Shown: positions 42,105-52,062, counted from the first letter of the stretch. The stretch is DNA of 61,434 nucleotides from Succinivibrio sp. (GCA_024693025.1 JAILLS010000054.1:1-61434), one strand, 5' to 3'. Notes: a model not told the origin generated them from the letters alone. Made by a program: numbers and translations.

Positions 42105-43427
42105 ATGATAGCAAGTAAAAGAAGAGTAGGGAGCGCAGTGCTGTTAGCAGGGTTAATGTGCCTGCAGCCTGCCTTTGCAGAAGAGGAAGCCAGTCTTGAT
42201 CTGGTGGCCAACGGTTTTGTGCTGATTTCAGCACTGTTAGTTCTGCTGATGTCCATCCCTGGCATTGCCTTATTCTATGGGGGACTTGTCAGACAGAAAA
42301 ATGTGCTCTCGTGTATTGAGCAGAGTTTAGGTGTGTTCTGTCTTGCTATTTTACTGTGGTGTATCTGCGGTTACAGTTTAGCCTTCAGCTCTTCAGAATC
42401 AGCCGGATTTGTGCAGGCTTTTGTCGGCAATCTGGATAAGGCGCTGTTAGGCGGTATAGATCTGAACAGCTTAAGCGGCAGTCTGAGCGAGTATACCTTT
42501 GTGATTTTTCAGGGGGCCTTCTGTGCCATCTCATCCTGCCTGATCGTAGGTGCCACCGTGGAGCGCATCAGATACAGCGCCATGCTTCTGGCCATCACCC
42601 TGTGGATCATCTTCTCTTATGCTCCATTAGCGCATCAGGTCTGGGGCGGCGGCTTCATTGATACCTTCTTTGAATCCTATGACTTTGCCGGCGGTACCGT
42701 GGTGCATATCAATGCTGCGGCAGCAGGTTTAGTGGGGGCTTTTTTAGTTGGCAAAAGAAATGGCCTTGGCAAAGTGGCCATGGCTCCGCATAACCTCAGT
42801 CTCACCTATATGGGCTGTGCTCTTCTGTGGATCGGCTGGCTCGGCTTTAACGCTGGCTCACAGCTCAGCTCTGACGGCGTTGCAGCCCTGGCCTTTATCA
42901 ACACCGTGATCTGTCCTGCCGCTGCAGCTTTAAGCTGGATGTGCGGTGAGTGGCTGATCTTCAAAAAGCCATCCTCTTTAGGTACCTGCTCCGGCGTTAT
43001 CGCAGGGCTGGTCGCGATTACACCGGCCTGTGCCTTTGTGGGACCGATGGGCAGTATCGTCATTGGTCTGATTTCAGGTCTCGTGTGCCTGTGGGGTGTG
43101 CATGGCTTTAAGCGTGCCACCGGGATTGATGATTCCCTGGACGTGTTTGGCATTCATGGACTTGGCGCGATTGTCGGCGGAGTGCTGACCGGAGTGTTCT
43201 GTGATCCGGCCCTGGGCGGCGTAGGCTTTAAAGGCAGCCACAGCACGATTTTAAGTCAGGTCTATGGACAGTTCATGTCCTGTGTGGTTGCGCTGATCTG
43301 GTCAGCGGTGGTTGCATATCTGAGCTTCTACATTGCAGATAAGCTCTTAGGTCTGAGAGTTGCAGAGGACGCCGAGCGTGAAGGTCTGGATCTGTCCTAT
43401 CACGGTGAACGCGGCTATAACATCTAA
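42105..43427 (+). CDS. amtB: Ammonium transporter AmtB
   Basis: A 440-residue trimeric ammonia channel. A cleavable signal peptide (about 1-24, ending AFA) is followed by eleven transmembrane helices, as in E. coli AmtB. GGTVVHINAAAAGLVGA and FGIHGLGAIVGG hold the twin pore histidines. A strong AGGAGG lies 4 bases before ATG. It is followed 13 bases later by a PII gene, the usual amtB-glnK pairing. Confidence 0.95.
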   Translation: MIASKRRVGSAVLLAGLMCLQPAFAEEEASLDLVANGFVLISALLVLLMSIPGIALFYGGLVRQKNVLSCIEQSLGVFCLAILLWCICGYSLAFSSSESAGFVQAFVGNLDKALLGGIDLNSLSGSLSEYTFVIFQGAFCAISSCLIVGATVERIRYSAMLLAITLWIIFSYAPLAHQVWGGGFIDTFFESYDFAGGTVVHINAAAAGLVGAFLVGKRNGLGKVAMAPHNLSLTYMGCALLWIGWLGFNAGSQLSSDGVAALAFINTVICPAAAALSWMCGEWLIFKKPSSLGTCSGVIAGLVAITPACAFVGPMGSIVIGLISGLVCLWGVHGFKRATGIDDSLDVFGIHGLGAIVGGVLTGVFCDPALGGVGFKGSHSTILSQVYGQFMSCVVALIWSAVVAYLSFYIADKLLGLRVAEDAEREGLDLSYHGERGYNI

Positions 43428-43431
43428 TTGA

Positions 43432-43779
<348 letters not shown>

Positions 43780-43806
43780 ACCAATAGAGGCCATAAGATC
43801 TGAACT

Positions 43807-43870
43807 CTGCAGGATGTAAGCAGTCCTGCAGTTTAGGATCACTTAAGCTCCCAGAGGGGAGCTTTTTTTT
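43807..43870 (+). terminator. Tandem hairpins and terminator after glnK
   Basis: A first hairpin pairs CTGCAGGA (43807-43814) with TCCTGCAG (43824-43831). The terminator proper is AAGCTCCC (43845-43852) with GGGAGCTT (43857-43864) followed by a T-run to 43870. Confidence 0.9.
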
Positions 43871-43915
43871 GAAGGCTTCCAGCTGGAGCCTTCAGCTTAG
43901 GTATGATGCCTAAGT

Positions 43916-44896
43916 TCAGGCTTTTATCCCGCGTTCAATCCACAGTCTTGCCAGCTTCAGGCAGTCTTCATAGGTACTGGCGCCGCCAGTGAAGCCTGAG
44001 CGATGGATGAAATTAAGATTCTCAAGTCCCGTTGCCTGATTTAAAGCCTCATCATTAAGTCCGCGCAGCTCGACCGGGGCGCTGAGACGGTTGCTGAAGC
44101 GCTGTGCCTGCGAGACAGGCAGCGACTGAATTCTCCAGCGCTGATTGCGGTCAGGATAAATAGCGATGAGACAGTCCTTGAAGGTCTCCATATTGGCAAA
44201 GACCGCCGAAGTCCAAGGCAGGCGTTCATGCAGGATCAGCATCTGTCCACCTTTATAGGCCTTGAGGACTTTTTCGATGCCGATTTCAGTCTGCAGGGCG
44301 TTGATGGCACTATGCTCAAGGATGGTCTTGAGCATCTTGACCGTCAGGGTAAACTGCTTGTTCTGCTCTTCTTCAGACTGCACGGTGCTGTTCATCATTG
44401 CCACAATGTAGGAAATATTCGGATCATTCTGATAGAACTCATTGATGACATGCAGCAGCTGCTCTTCTGAAGCAGTCTGTGGATTGCCGAGCATGGTGGT
44501 AAAGCTGGTGAGATCGCCGTTGTCATTGATATCGATCATGCACATGATCTCGCGGTCTATCCTGGCGCAGGCATGTTCAAGAAGCTCAGGCTTGAGGGTT
44601 GAAGACAGTTCCTGCTCAGCCACCTTTCTCATAAAGGCCATCCCGTATTTTTCCCACATCAGGCCGGCTGTGGCATAGCGGATCCCGTTGCTTCTCTTGC
44701 GGTTAAAGTCTTTGCTGTGATGATCATAGTGCTTTTCGTCATTGAGTGAGGATACGTCGATGATAAGATCTGCTGTTTCCAGAAGCTCGCTGTTGCGGCT
44801 TCTGATGATTTTACTGCGATCATAGAGATAGGTAATAATGGCACAGGCCATGGTTTCATCTGCGTGAAATGTACCATCATGGGTTGCGATTAACAT
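43916..44896 (-). CDS. MYG1-family protein (UPF0160), predicted DHH-type phosphoesterase
   Basis: A 326-residue protein. THDGTFHADE at the start, a DVSS block and YDHHSKDF match the metal-binding motifs of the MYG1/UPF0160 family. Eukaryotic MYG1 is a 3'-5' RNA exonuclease; the bacterial role is not established. It lacks a signal peptide. GGAGG precedes the ATG. It is transcribed alone, convergent with glnK. Confidence 0.88.
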   Translation of the reverse strand: MLIATHDGTFHADETMACAIITYLYDRSKIIRSRNSELLETADLIIDVSSLNDEKHYDHHSKDFNRKRSNGIRYATAGLMWEKYGMAFMRKVAEQELSSTLKPELLEHACARIDREIMCMIDINDNGDLTSFTTMLGNPQTASEEQLLHVINEFYQNDPNISYIVAMMNSTVQSEEEQNKQFTLTVKMLKTILEHSAINALQTEIGIEKVLKAYKGGQMLILHERLPWTSAVFANMETFKDCLIAIYPDRNQRWRIQSLPVSQAQRFSNRLSAPVELRGLNDEALNQATGLENLNFIHRSGFTGGASTYEDCLKLARLWIERGIKA

Positions 44897-45118
44897 AGGT
44901 CCTCCTTAAGCCCTTTTATTATACCATAAAATGGAAGCTAATACAGCTTTGATACTAAGAATTATTGCGAATAATCAGTATGTTAATTTATAAATTCGAT
45001 TTATACAGAAAATTGAGTGATTAGCTTGGAAACCTGTTTTTTTTTCAGGCGCTTTGTATCGTAAAGTTGTGCTTTTTTGCTAGAATCTTAGCGGCTTTCA
45101 TTCAGGAATGGTTTAGGT

Positions 45119-46063
45119 ATGTCTGTGGTTAAAGTTTATTTGGCTCCGATGGATGGAGTTACCGATGCGCCGCTGCGTAAAATTTTGTGCCGGCATGGTC
45201 ACTATGATGCCTGCTTCACGGAATTTCTAAGAGTAACCGAAGAGCCGCTGTCGGTGAAAACTCTGCGCAACGAGGTGCCGGAACTTAAGACCTACAGTGA
45301 GACCGAGGATGGCACCAAGGTGCGGGTACAGCTGCTTGGGGATCATGCCATGGCCATGGCCAAAAGCGCGGCGCTTGCGCTGCAGCTTGGCGCGCACAGT
45401 ATAGATATTAATTTCGGCTGTCCTTCACGCTTTGTGCATCATTCTGGTTCCATGCTGCTTAAGGAGCCGCAGCTGATGCATGACATTGTAGAGAGAGTCA
45501 GGGAGGCCATGCCGCCTGAAAAACTGCTCTCGGTCAAGATCCGCTCGGGTTTTGCGCATAAGGATGAGCTGCCGGCCATAGTAGAAGCGCTGGCTATAGA
45601 CGGAGTGTCTGAGATCATTGTGCATTGCCGGACCCGCAAGGAGCTGTATCAGAAAGAGGCGATTGACTGGACGGTCATCAGAGATCTGCATGCCTTATAT
45701 CCTCAGATCACCTTTGTGGCCAACGGCGAGATTAACTCAAAAGCTCTGGCCATGCAGTGTATGGCACAAAGCGGCTGTCAGGTGCTGATGTCAGGCCGTG
45801 GCGCGTTGATGGTGCCCAATCTTGGCGAGGTGATTAAAGAGGGGGCTGAGCCTTACAGCTTCTCTCAGATTATGGGGGTGCTCAGGGAGGTCTATCAGGA
45901 ATTTGATGCTCTGGGCATGCCTGAGCGCAAGCTCCTGGATCGCTGCAAGCAGTTCTGCGGTTATGCGCGCCGGGATAATCCTGAAGTCTCCGCGTTTTTT
46001 AAAACTTTTGCCAGAACTGTCGATAAGAAAGTAGCGCTGGAACTGATTGAGAGCAATCTGTAA
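45119..46063 (+). CDS. dusC: tRNA-dihydrouridine synthase, DusC-like
   Basis: A 314-residue FMN enzyme reducing uridine in tRNA, as DusC does at position 16. APMDGVTDAPLR at the start, catalytic C101 in NFGCPSR, the SVKIR block and the VANGEI and MSGRGAL phosphate-binding motifs are present. The TEFLRV and VRVQLLG stretches are closer to DusC than to DusA or DusB. Confidence 0.9.
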   Translation: MSVVKVYLAPMDGVTDAPLRKILCRHGHYDACFTEFLRVTEEPLSVKTLRNEVPELKTYSETEDGTKVRVQLLGDHAMAMAKSAALALQLGAHSIDINFGCPSRFVHHSGSMLLKEPQLMHDIVERVREAMPPEKLLSVKIRSGFAHKDELPAIVEALAIDGVSEIIVHCRTRKELYQKEAIDWTVIRDLHALYPQITFVANGEINSKALAMQCMAQSGCQVLMSGRGALMVPNLGEVIKEGAEPYSFSQIMGVLREVYQEFDALGMPERKLLDRCKQFCGYARRDNPEVSAFFKTFARTVDKKVALELIESNL

Positions 46064-46177
46064 GGTGCAGTGCAGCAGAGAGCGAATACAGAAATGTTGC
46101 TCAGTTTCCGCTAATTTTATTATATTATATATAGTATTAACTTAAGGTTAACCGTCAGTCTGTACTAGGAGGAGCTT

Positions 46178-46774
46178 ATGCAGGATCAATTACGCTCAGT
46201 TTCACGTTTGGGTGCACGCTGTGCCCTGATCTGTCTTGCCCTGTGCTCATTCTGCTCCCTGGCTGCCACCGAGATCCGCTCGGCCCATCTGCCTCCTGTG
46301 CCTGAAGGCTGGAATATCAAAGTCAATGGTCAGACGGTTATTTATTCCTCGCCTAAAAAAGGTGATTCGCAGCGCCATGCTTCGGTTCTGAAGTTTACTC
46401 ACACCAAAAACACCAATGGCCTGGATGCCCAGGGGTATATGGAAGGCTATATCAGTCAGTACAACTGTTCCCGTGAAAAACAGTTAGGCAAGGGGTTTTA
46501 TACGGTTTCCTGCCGTAAAAAGGCGACGGATGCCGTGGTGGTTGGAGAAGAGAACAATATGTATCTTCTGGAAATCACCGGCGAGTATTCCAAGACTGCA
46601 GTAGCCCTGCTGAATACTTATCTCAACGAGATCGTCAAGGGTAAGCATACCTTTGAGGATCGGGATATCGGAGAGAAGGTCTACTCTAAATCCTCCCGCA
46701 AGGAGGAGGCTCCGACTGACGGCCTTGATGCTGCTGCAGGAGAGGATACCATGATGGAGGAAGATCCGCTCTAA
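46178..46774 (+). CDS. Secreted protein of unknown function
   Basis: A 198-residue exported protein with a signal peptide (about 1-29, ending SLAA). The mature part has two or three cysteines (NCSREK, VSCRKK) that may form a disulfide, and an acidic disordered tail from about 170. No family recognised. AGGAGG precedes the ATG. It lies two bases from the rluA start codon. Confidence 0.65.
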   Translation: MQDQLRSVSRLGARCALICLALCSFCSLAATEIRSAHLPPVPEGWNIKVNGQTVIYSSPKKGDSQRHASVLKFTHTKNTNGLDAQGYMEGYISQYNCSREKQLGKGFYTVSCRKKATDAVVVGEENNMYLLEITGEYSKTAVALLNTYLNEIVKGKHTFEDRDIGEKVYSKSSRKEEAPTDGLDAAAGEDTMMEEDPL

Positions 46775-46776
46775 TC

Positions 46777-47472
46777 TTGCTTAGTCAGACTTTTTGCTAC
46801 ACACCGCCTCAGATCCCTTATCTGAGGCTTATCTATCTTGATGACGATCTGATGGTGGTCGACAAACCGTCAGGTCTGCTCTCTGTACCAGGCAGGCCTG
46901 AGGCTCATCAGGACAGTGTTCTTACCCGGGTCAGGGAACTCTTTGCTGAGGCTCAGGCCGTACATCGTCTGGATCTTGATACGCAGGGGCTGCTGCTCAT
47001 TCCACTGCATAAGCAGGCTTTAAGCAGCCTCGGCAGACAGTTTGAACAGCGTACGGTGCACAAAAGCTATCTTGCCCTGGTGCGCGGCCATCTGTCAGGC
47101 AGCGGTCAGGTAGACCGCCCGCTGCGCTGTGACTGGGAGAGACGCCCGCTGCAGATTATTGATGAGAAGCAGGGCAAACCGGCCCTGACCCTGTATGAGT
47201 CCCTTGAGCTGTTCAGTCAGCATAGCCTTTTAAGACTCACGCCTAAGACCGGCCGCTCGCATCAGCTGCGCGTGCATCTGCAAAGTCTGGGGCATCCGAT
47301 TGAAGGCGACAGATTCTATGCTCCGCAGCTGCCTGACCGCGCAAAGCTCAGTCTCTGTCTTGCGGCGGTAGAGCTAAGTTTTGTCCATCCGCGGCGCGGT
47401 ACCCTGATGCAGTTTACTCTGCCTGACTATGAGGAGCAGTTCAGACAGTGTGCGCACAGTCTGCCAGACTAG
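46777..47472 (+). CDS. rluA: RluA-family pseudouridine synthase
   Basis: A 231-residue enzyme. The catalytic aspartate D66 is in HRLDLDTQG. CDWERRP, then GRSHQLRVHLQSLGHPI and GDRFYA are typical of RluA, which modifies 23S rRNA U746 and tRNA U32. The start is taken as TTG 46777, since no ATG lies before the conserved core; the ribosome binding site is not clear. The gene probably shares the transcript of the secreted protein before it. Confidence 0.88.
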   Translation: MLSQTFCYTPPQIPYLRLIYLDDDLMVVDKPSGLLSVPGRPEAHQDSVLTRVRELFAEAQAVHRLDLDTQGLLLIPLHKQALSSLGRQFEQRTVHKSYLALVRGHLSGSGQVDRPLRCDWERRPLQIIDEKQGKPALTLYESLELFSQHSLLRLTPKTGRSHQLRVHLQSLGHPIEGDRFYAPQLPDRAKLSLCLAAVELSFVHPRRGTLMQFTLPDYEEQFRQCAHSLPD

Positions 47473-47663
47473 CTAAAGGCGCTGAGTACGATTTTTAACG
47501 CAAGCCTGGGCCCGGTGCAGGCAGGATGCTGAATTTTTCTTTTTATTGTTTCTAAAATTTGACTTTTCTATATGGACATTAGCCGCAGATCAGCTTAAGC
47601 TTTACTGAACAAAATCTGGATTTTGTACAGTATTGTATTTTTTGCCAAACCTAGGAGCTATCC

Positions 47664-48251
47664 ATGCCGCTTATTTCTTTATCGCCGCTTCCTTATGAGA
47701 AAACAGCCTTAAACGGATTCTTATCTGAGCAGACCTTAACCTTTCACCATGATAAACATCTTGCCACCTATGTGGAGACGACCAATAAGCTGAGAGTCGG
47801 CACCGCCTTTGAGCATGAGAGTATCTACAATATTATTGTCAACGCCAGAGAAGGGGCGCTCTACAATAACGCCGCCCAGGTCTTCAATCATGAGTTCTAT
47901 TTCAACTGCCTGTCTGCCACCACTCAGGAGATCCCTGAGGAGTTAAGCGAATGCCTCAAGACTAACTTTGGCACCGTCGAAGTCTTCCTCGAGAAATTTG
48001 TCGCCTCGGCAGTCGGAAACTTTGGCTCAGGCTGGACGTGGCTGGTGAAAAACGGCGACGGCCTGGAGATTGTGAATACTCAGAATGCAGGCAATCCTTT
48101 GTTATATGGTAAAATTCCGCTTCTGACTGTGGATGTGTGGGAGCATGCCTACTACCTTGATTATCAGAATCGCCGTGCTGATTATGTCAAAGCCTTCTGC
48201 AATCATGTTAACTGGGCGCATGTTTTAGCGTGCCTGCATGAAGCTAAATAA
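47664..48251 (+). CDS. sodB: Iron superoxide dismutase
   Basis: A 195-residue cytoplasmic Fe-type SOD that removes superoxide. Metal ligands are readable as H28, H76 (NHEFY), D157 and H161 (DVWEHAYYLDYQN). Q72 in NNAAQVFNHEF is in the position typical of Fe-SODs. Its 3' end overlaps the next gene by 14 nt. Confidence 0.93.
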   Translation: MPLISLSPLPYEKTALNGFLSEQTLTFHHDKHLATYVETTNKLRVGTAFEHESIYNIIVNAREGALYNNAAQVFNHEFYFNCLSATTQEIPEELSECLKTNFGTVEVFLEKFVASAVGNFGSGWTWLVKNGDGLEIVNTQNAGNPLLYGKIPLLTVDVWEHAYYLDYQNRRADYVKAFCNHVNWAHVLACLHEAK

Positions 48252-48651
48252 TCATAGGCCGTCAGGATTTAAGGGATCACTTACAGGTCTGCTGCTTGTA
48301 AGTGGTTTTGTCATTGCCCCAGATCCTGTCTGTTCAGTGGCCCACGCCGCACTGGTGCCTGGCTTTGCCGAGCAGATTGAGAAAAGTGCTCCGCCCAATA
48401 CCGTAAAAGGTGTACTCAAGACAGCCAGAGAGGGGGATTACTGTCTTTTGCGCGGGGTGTTTTTAAACAAGATTTCAGATTTCACCTTTGCCTTTCAGGA
48501 TGATGAGGGGACCTCGGTGGAGGTCAGATTCAAGCCTGAAGCCGGGCTTGCCACGCTGTTTTTAGAGCGCGAATATTTCCTGTGGGCCACGGTTGAAAAA
48601 GAGCACCGCAAGACCTTTCTTAAGGCGCAGATCTTCGCGCCGGCCTTATAA
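48238..48651 (+). CDS. Exported BOF/OB-fold-like protein
   Basis: A 137-residue protein with an N-terminal export signal (about 10-38, ending AHA). The mature part VLKTAREGDYCLLRGVFL followed by FAFQDDEGTSVEVRF resembles the bacterial OB-fold (YgiW/BOF) family found in the periplasm. It overlaps sodB, so its translation is probably coupled. Function in this family is poorly defined; a stress role is only a suggestion. Confidence 0.6.
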   Translation: MKLNNHRPSGFKGSLTGLLLVSGFVIAPDPVCSVAHAALVPGFAEQIEKSAPPNTVKGVLKTAREGDYCLLRGVFLNKISDFTFAFQDDEGTSVEVRFKPEAGLATLFLEREYFLWATVEKEHRKTFLKAQIFAPAL

Positions 48652-48734
48652 TTTTTCATCTCCTTAAAATATTCTGTTATTTTGGTAAATACCGTGTAAA
48701 CTGTATGCCCACAATCTTATGCTGTGAGGTAGGT

Positions 48735-49634
48735 GTGTTTGAATTACGACAGTATACGCTGCTGCTTTTAACTGCTCTGATCTGGGGCTCTGGCTTTATC
48801 GGGCAGAAGCTTGGCATGGACCATATTTCGCCCTTTGCCTTTACTTTTTTCAGAACGATGATAGGCGGCCTGTTTCTCTTGCCGATTATCGCGAGCTTAA
48901 ATTATCTGTCTAAAAAAAGTCAGAAGCAGCTTTTGCGCAAAAGCAACAAGCACAGTCTCCTCTTAGGCTCTGTGTGCTGCGGGATCTGTCTTATCACTGC
49001 CGAGAGTCTGCAGCAGTTTGGCCTCGTGACCACCGAGGTCAACAAGGCCAGTTTTGTGACTTCCATGTATGTGCTGTTTGTGCCGATTTTCTCGATTGTG
49101 CTGGGGCAGAGGCTCGGGCTTAAAATCTGTCTGTGTGTGCTGATCTCGGTGCTGGGTCTGTATCTTCTGTGCATGAAGGGACAGCTGAGCTTAGAGCAGG
49201 GCGATTTTCTGGTGCTCTTAGGCGCGATGGTCTTTGCCGTGCATATTCTGGTTATAGCCTATTTCGTTCAGAGAGCTGACGGGGTGATGCTCTCCTGCGG
49301 GCAGTTTTTTGTGGCCTCGCTGCTGGGCCTGGTCATGATGTTTGTCAGCGGCAGCGAGCCTACGGCTGAGCAGCTCAGGCTGGCAGCTCCTGCCTTTATC
49401 TACACGGGCATTATGTCCAATGGCGTAGCCTATACTCTGCAGATTGTCGGGCAGCGGGGGATCAACTCCACCGTGGCTACTCTGATTATGTCGCTTGAAT
49501 CCGTGTTCGGGGCTATCTTAGGAGTACTGTGGCTCAATGAGCAGATGACACTGCCAGAGCTTATCGGCGGAGCGCTGATGTTCATCGCTGTGGTCATCTC
49601 GCAGCTGCCTGATTTCTCACGCCGCAGAGCCTAG
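48735..49634 (+). CDS. EamA/DMT-family transporter
   Basis: About 299 residues, ten hydrophobic helices in two EamA repeats. LTALIWGSGFIGQKLG opens the first and IMSLESVFGAILGVLWLNE lies in the second, as in many DMT metabolite exporters. GTG 48735 with GAGG upstream is preferred; ATG 48705 would add ten polar residues without a ribosome site. Substrate unknown. Confidence 0.85.
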   Translation: MFELRQYTLLLLTALIWGSGFIGQKLGMDHISPFAFTFFRTMIGGLFLLPIIASLNYLSKKSQKQLLRKSNKHSLLLGSVCCGICLITAESLQQFGLVTTEVNKASFVTSMYVLFVPIFSIVLGQRLGLKICLCVLISVLGLYLLCMKGQLSLEQGDFLVLLGAMVFAVHILVIAYFVQRADGVMLSCGQFFVASLLGLVMMFVSGSEPTAEQLRLAAPAFIYTGIMSNGVAYTLQIVGQRGINSTVATLIMSLESVFGAILGVLWLNEQMTLPELIGGALMFIAVVISQLPDFSRRRA

Positions 49635-49669
49635 CGGGGCTTGGTGGTGCTGGTATGTTTGGCAGAAAA

Positions 49670-49700
49670 TTATGCGCAGGCGCATAAAAAATTCTATAAT
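49670..49700 (+). promoter_or_regulatory. Promoter and palindrome upstream of the metG leader
   Basis: A perfect -10 (TATAAT, 49695-49700) is preceded at the -35 position by the palindrome TTATGCGCAGGCGCATAA (49670-49687) rather than a -35 consensus. A regulator could bind there. Transcription should begin near 49707, about 310 bases before metG. Confidence 0.6.
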
Positions 49701-49721
49701 AAACCTTTCTGTTACGAGTAA

Positions 49722-49886
49722 AGTCCTGCAGGAGCTTTCAGCTCTGCCTGCAGAAGAGAGGTCCTCAGCACTCATCTGAAAGCAGCCCCAGGGGTCCTGC
49801 CAAGATACAGGCTGCGTTAATAGCCTGTTTTAGCTTGCTGTGGACCAGAGCTCAGGCCCAGGTCTGTGAGGCCGCAGAGCGGGACT
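49722..49886 (+). ncRNA. Candidate structured RNA, rod-like, before metG
   Basis: Complementary blocks nest over about 165 bases. AGTCCTGC (49722-49729) pairs with GCGGGACT (49879-49886), CCTCA (49763-49767) with TGAGG (49867-49871), GGTCC (49793-49797) with GGACC (49842-49846) and CAAG (49801-49804) with CTTG (49834-49837). A terminal hairpin ACAGGCT/AGCCTGT (49807-49813/49822-49828) caps the rod. A large unpaired bubble remains in the middle. The rod-with-bubble shape and length recall 6S RNA, but I cannot match the 6S sequence. It may instead be the metG leader. Folding was done by eye. Confidence 0.45.
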
Positions 49887-50016
49887 GGCTGCTTTAAAAA
49901 TTCTCTGGTGCTGCAGCTTACTCTCGTGCAGAATTATCTAGTTACACGTTTAAAGGAGGCGTAAGGGCAGTTGCTCCGAAGGTCAAGACCTTAGGTGTCC
50001 TTGCCTGGATTTTATT

Positions 50017-52062
50017 ATGACTCATAAAACCATTTTAGTGACCAATGCGCTGCCTTATGCCAACGGTCCGATTCATTTAGGACATATGCTTGAGCATATT
50101 CAGTCGGATATCTATGTCAGATTTAAAAGAGCATTAGGTGATACGGTCTATTATGTCTGCGGTGATGACTGTCATGGCACGCCGGTGATGATCAAGGCAG
50201 CCTCGCGCGGCATTACCCCAGAAGAACTGCTTAAGGAAGCCAGTGCCTCACATCGCGCAGATCTGGCCGGATTTTTAATCAATTACGATAATTTCTACGC
50301 TACGCATACTCCTGAAAACCAGGAAATCTCGTCCATGATGTATCTGAAGGCGCGCGAGCATGGTTATATTAAGACTGAAACTATCTCGCAGCTGTTTGAT
50401 CCTAAGGAGCAGATGTTCCTGCCTGACCGTTTTGTGAAGGGCACCTGCCCGCGCTGCGGAGCTAAGGATCAGTATGGAGACAACTGCGAGGTGTGCGGAG
50501 CAACCTATGCGCCGACCGAGCTTAAGGATGCCTATTCCACTGTCTCTGGAGCCAAGCCGGTACTCAAGGAGTCGCTGCATTATTTCTTTGATCTGCCAAA
50601 GGCACACGACTTTCTCTATGATTTCATCAGAAATTCAGGTGTGCTGCAGAGTGAGACTATCAACAAGCTTGAAGAGTGGTTCAAGCAGGGCCTGAAAATG
50701 TGGGATATCTCCCGCGATGCGCCTTATTTCGGCTTTAAGATCCCGGATACCGAGGATAAATTCTTCTATGTCTGGATGGATGCGCCTATTGGCTATTTTG
50801 CTTCGCTGAAGAATTACTGCTCTACGCACAATCTCAATTATGACGATTTCGTCAAGCCGGATTCCAAGGTGGAGATGTATCACTTTATCGGCAAGGATAT
50901 TCTTTATTTCCATTCACTGTTCTGGCCTGCCACTCTGATGGCCTCCGATCAGCGTCTGCCGACCAAGATTTTTGTCCATGGCTATGTCACGGTCAACGGT
51001 GCCAAGATGAGTAAGTCAAAGGGCACCTTCATCAAGGCCGAGACCTTCCTGAAATATCAGAAGGCCGAAAGCCTGCGCTATTACTTTGCCTCCAAGCTGA
51101 CCTCCGCGGTGGTGGATGTCGATCTCTCTTTAGATGACTATATGGCCAAGGTCAATTCTGACATCGTCGGCAAGGTGGTGAACCTGGCCTCCCGTACCGC
51201 AGGCTTTATCCATAAGCGCTTTGGCGGCAGGCTCAGCTCTAAGAGCTATGCTCCTGAAGTGCTCGGGAAGATTGCCGAGGTCAAGACTCCGATTATCGAG
51301 GCTTATGACAGCCGCAACTATGCTGAGGCCATCCGTCTCATCATGGGACTTGCCGATGAGGCCAACCGCTATATCGACAGGATGGCACCGTGGAGTCTTG
51401 CCAAAATTGAAGGTGAAGATGAGAAGCTGCATGAGGTGTGCAGTGACGGCATTAATCTGTTCCGTGCGCTCATCACCTATCTTGCTCCGGTGTTGCCGGA
51501 GCTTGCCGGCAAGGCCTCAGATTTTCTCAATGACCCGCTCAGTCTTGAGCAGGTTACAAAGCCTCTGTGCGATCATGAGATTAAGCCGTTCAAGCCTTTA
51601 TATCAGCGCATTGAGAAGAGCCAGATCGACGCGATGATTGAAGCATCAAAGGAAGATCTCAAAGATCAGCAGTCTCATAACCAGAAAAATCAGAGTGCTG
51701 AGGACAAGCCTTCTGAGTATGAGCCTTTAGCTCCTGAAATTACCATCGATGATTTTGTCAAGGTCGACCTGCGCGTAGGCACTATTGTGGAGGCACAGGA
51801 AGTTCCTGAGGCCCGCAAGCTCCTCAGGCTTAAGGTTGATTTAGGCTTCACCGTAAGACAGGTCTTTGCCGGCATCAAGCAGGTATATACCGATCCACAG
51901 GCTCTGGTAGGGCGTAAAGTGGTAATGGTGGCCAACCTTAAGCCGCGGCAGATGAAGTTTGGCCTGTCAGAGGGCATGGTAACAGCTGCCGGTGCCGGAG
52001 TACCGGATATCTATCTGCTCTCCGTTGACAGCGGCGCTAAAAACGGGGATAGGGTACACTAG
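50017..52062 (+). CDS. metG: Methionyl-tRNA synthetase
   Basis: A 681-residue class I synthetase. TNALPYANGPIHLGH carries the HIGH-type motif. The zinc-binding knuckle (CPRCGAKDQYGDNCEVC, about 147-163) is complete, and AKMSKSKG carries KMSKS. The C-terminal EMAP/Trbp111-like tRNA-binding domain (about 575-681, DFVKVDLRVGTI) is present, as in E. coli MetG (677). The linker before it is Gln/Asn/Lys-rich. The ribosome site is weak (GGA about 9 bases upstream). Confidence 0.96.
   Translation: MTHKTILVTNALPYANGPIHLGHMLEHIQSDIYVRFKRALGDTVYYVCGDDCHGTPVMIKAASRGITPEELLKEASASHRADLAGFLINYDNFYATHTPENQEISSMMYLKAREHGYIKTETISQLFDPKEQMFLPDRFVKGTCPRCGAKDQYGDNCEVCGATYAPTELKDAYSTVSGAKPVLKESLHYFFDLPKAHDFLYDFIRNSGVLQSETINKLEEWFKQGLKMWDISRDAPYFGFKIPDTEDKFFYVWMDAPIGYFASLKNYCSTHNLNYDDFVKPDSKVEMYHFIGKDILYFHSLFWPATLMASDQRLPTKIFVHGYVTVNGAKMSKSKGTFIKAETFLKYQKAESLRYYFASKLTSAVVDVDLSLDDYMAKVNSDIVGKVVNLASRTAGFIHKRFGGRLSSKSYAPEVLGKIAEVKTPIIEAYDSRNYAEAIRLIMGLADEANRYIDRMAPWSLAKIEGEDEKLHEVCSDGINLFRALITYLAPVLPELAGKASDFLNDPLSLEQVTKPLCDHEIKPFKPLYQRIEKSQIDAMIEASKEDLKDQQSHNQKNQSAEDKPSEYEPLAPEITIDDFVKVDLRVGTIVEAQEVPEARKLLRLKVDLGFTVRQVFAGIKQVYTDPQALVGRKVVMVANLKPRQMKFGLSEGMVTAAGAGVPDIYLLSVDSGAKNGDRVH

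Noticed and set aside
47504-47540. Terminator after rluA (GCCTG/CAGGC then T-rich)
   Set aside because: The stem is only five pairs and the T-rich part is separated from it by more than ten bases.
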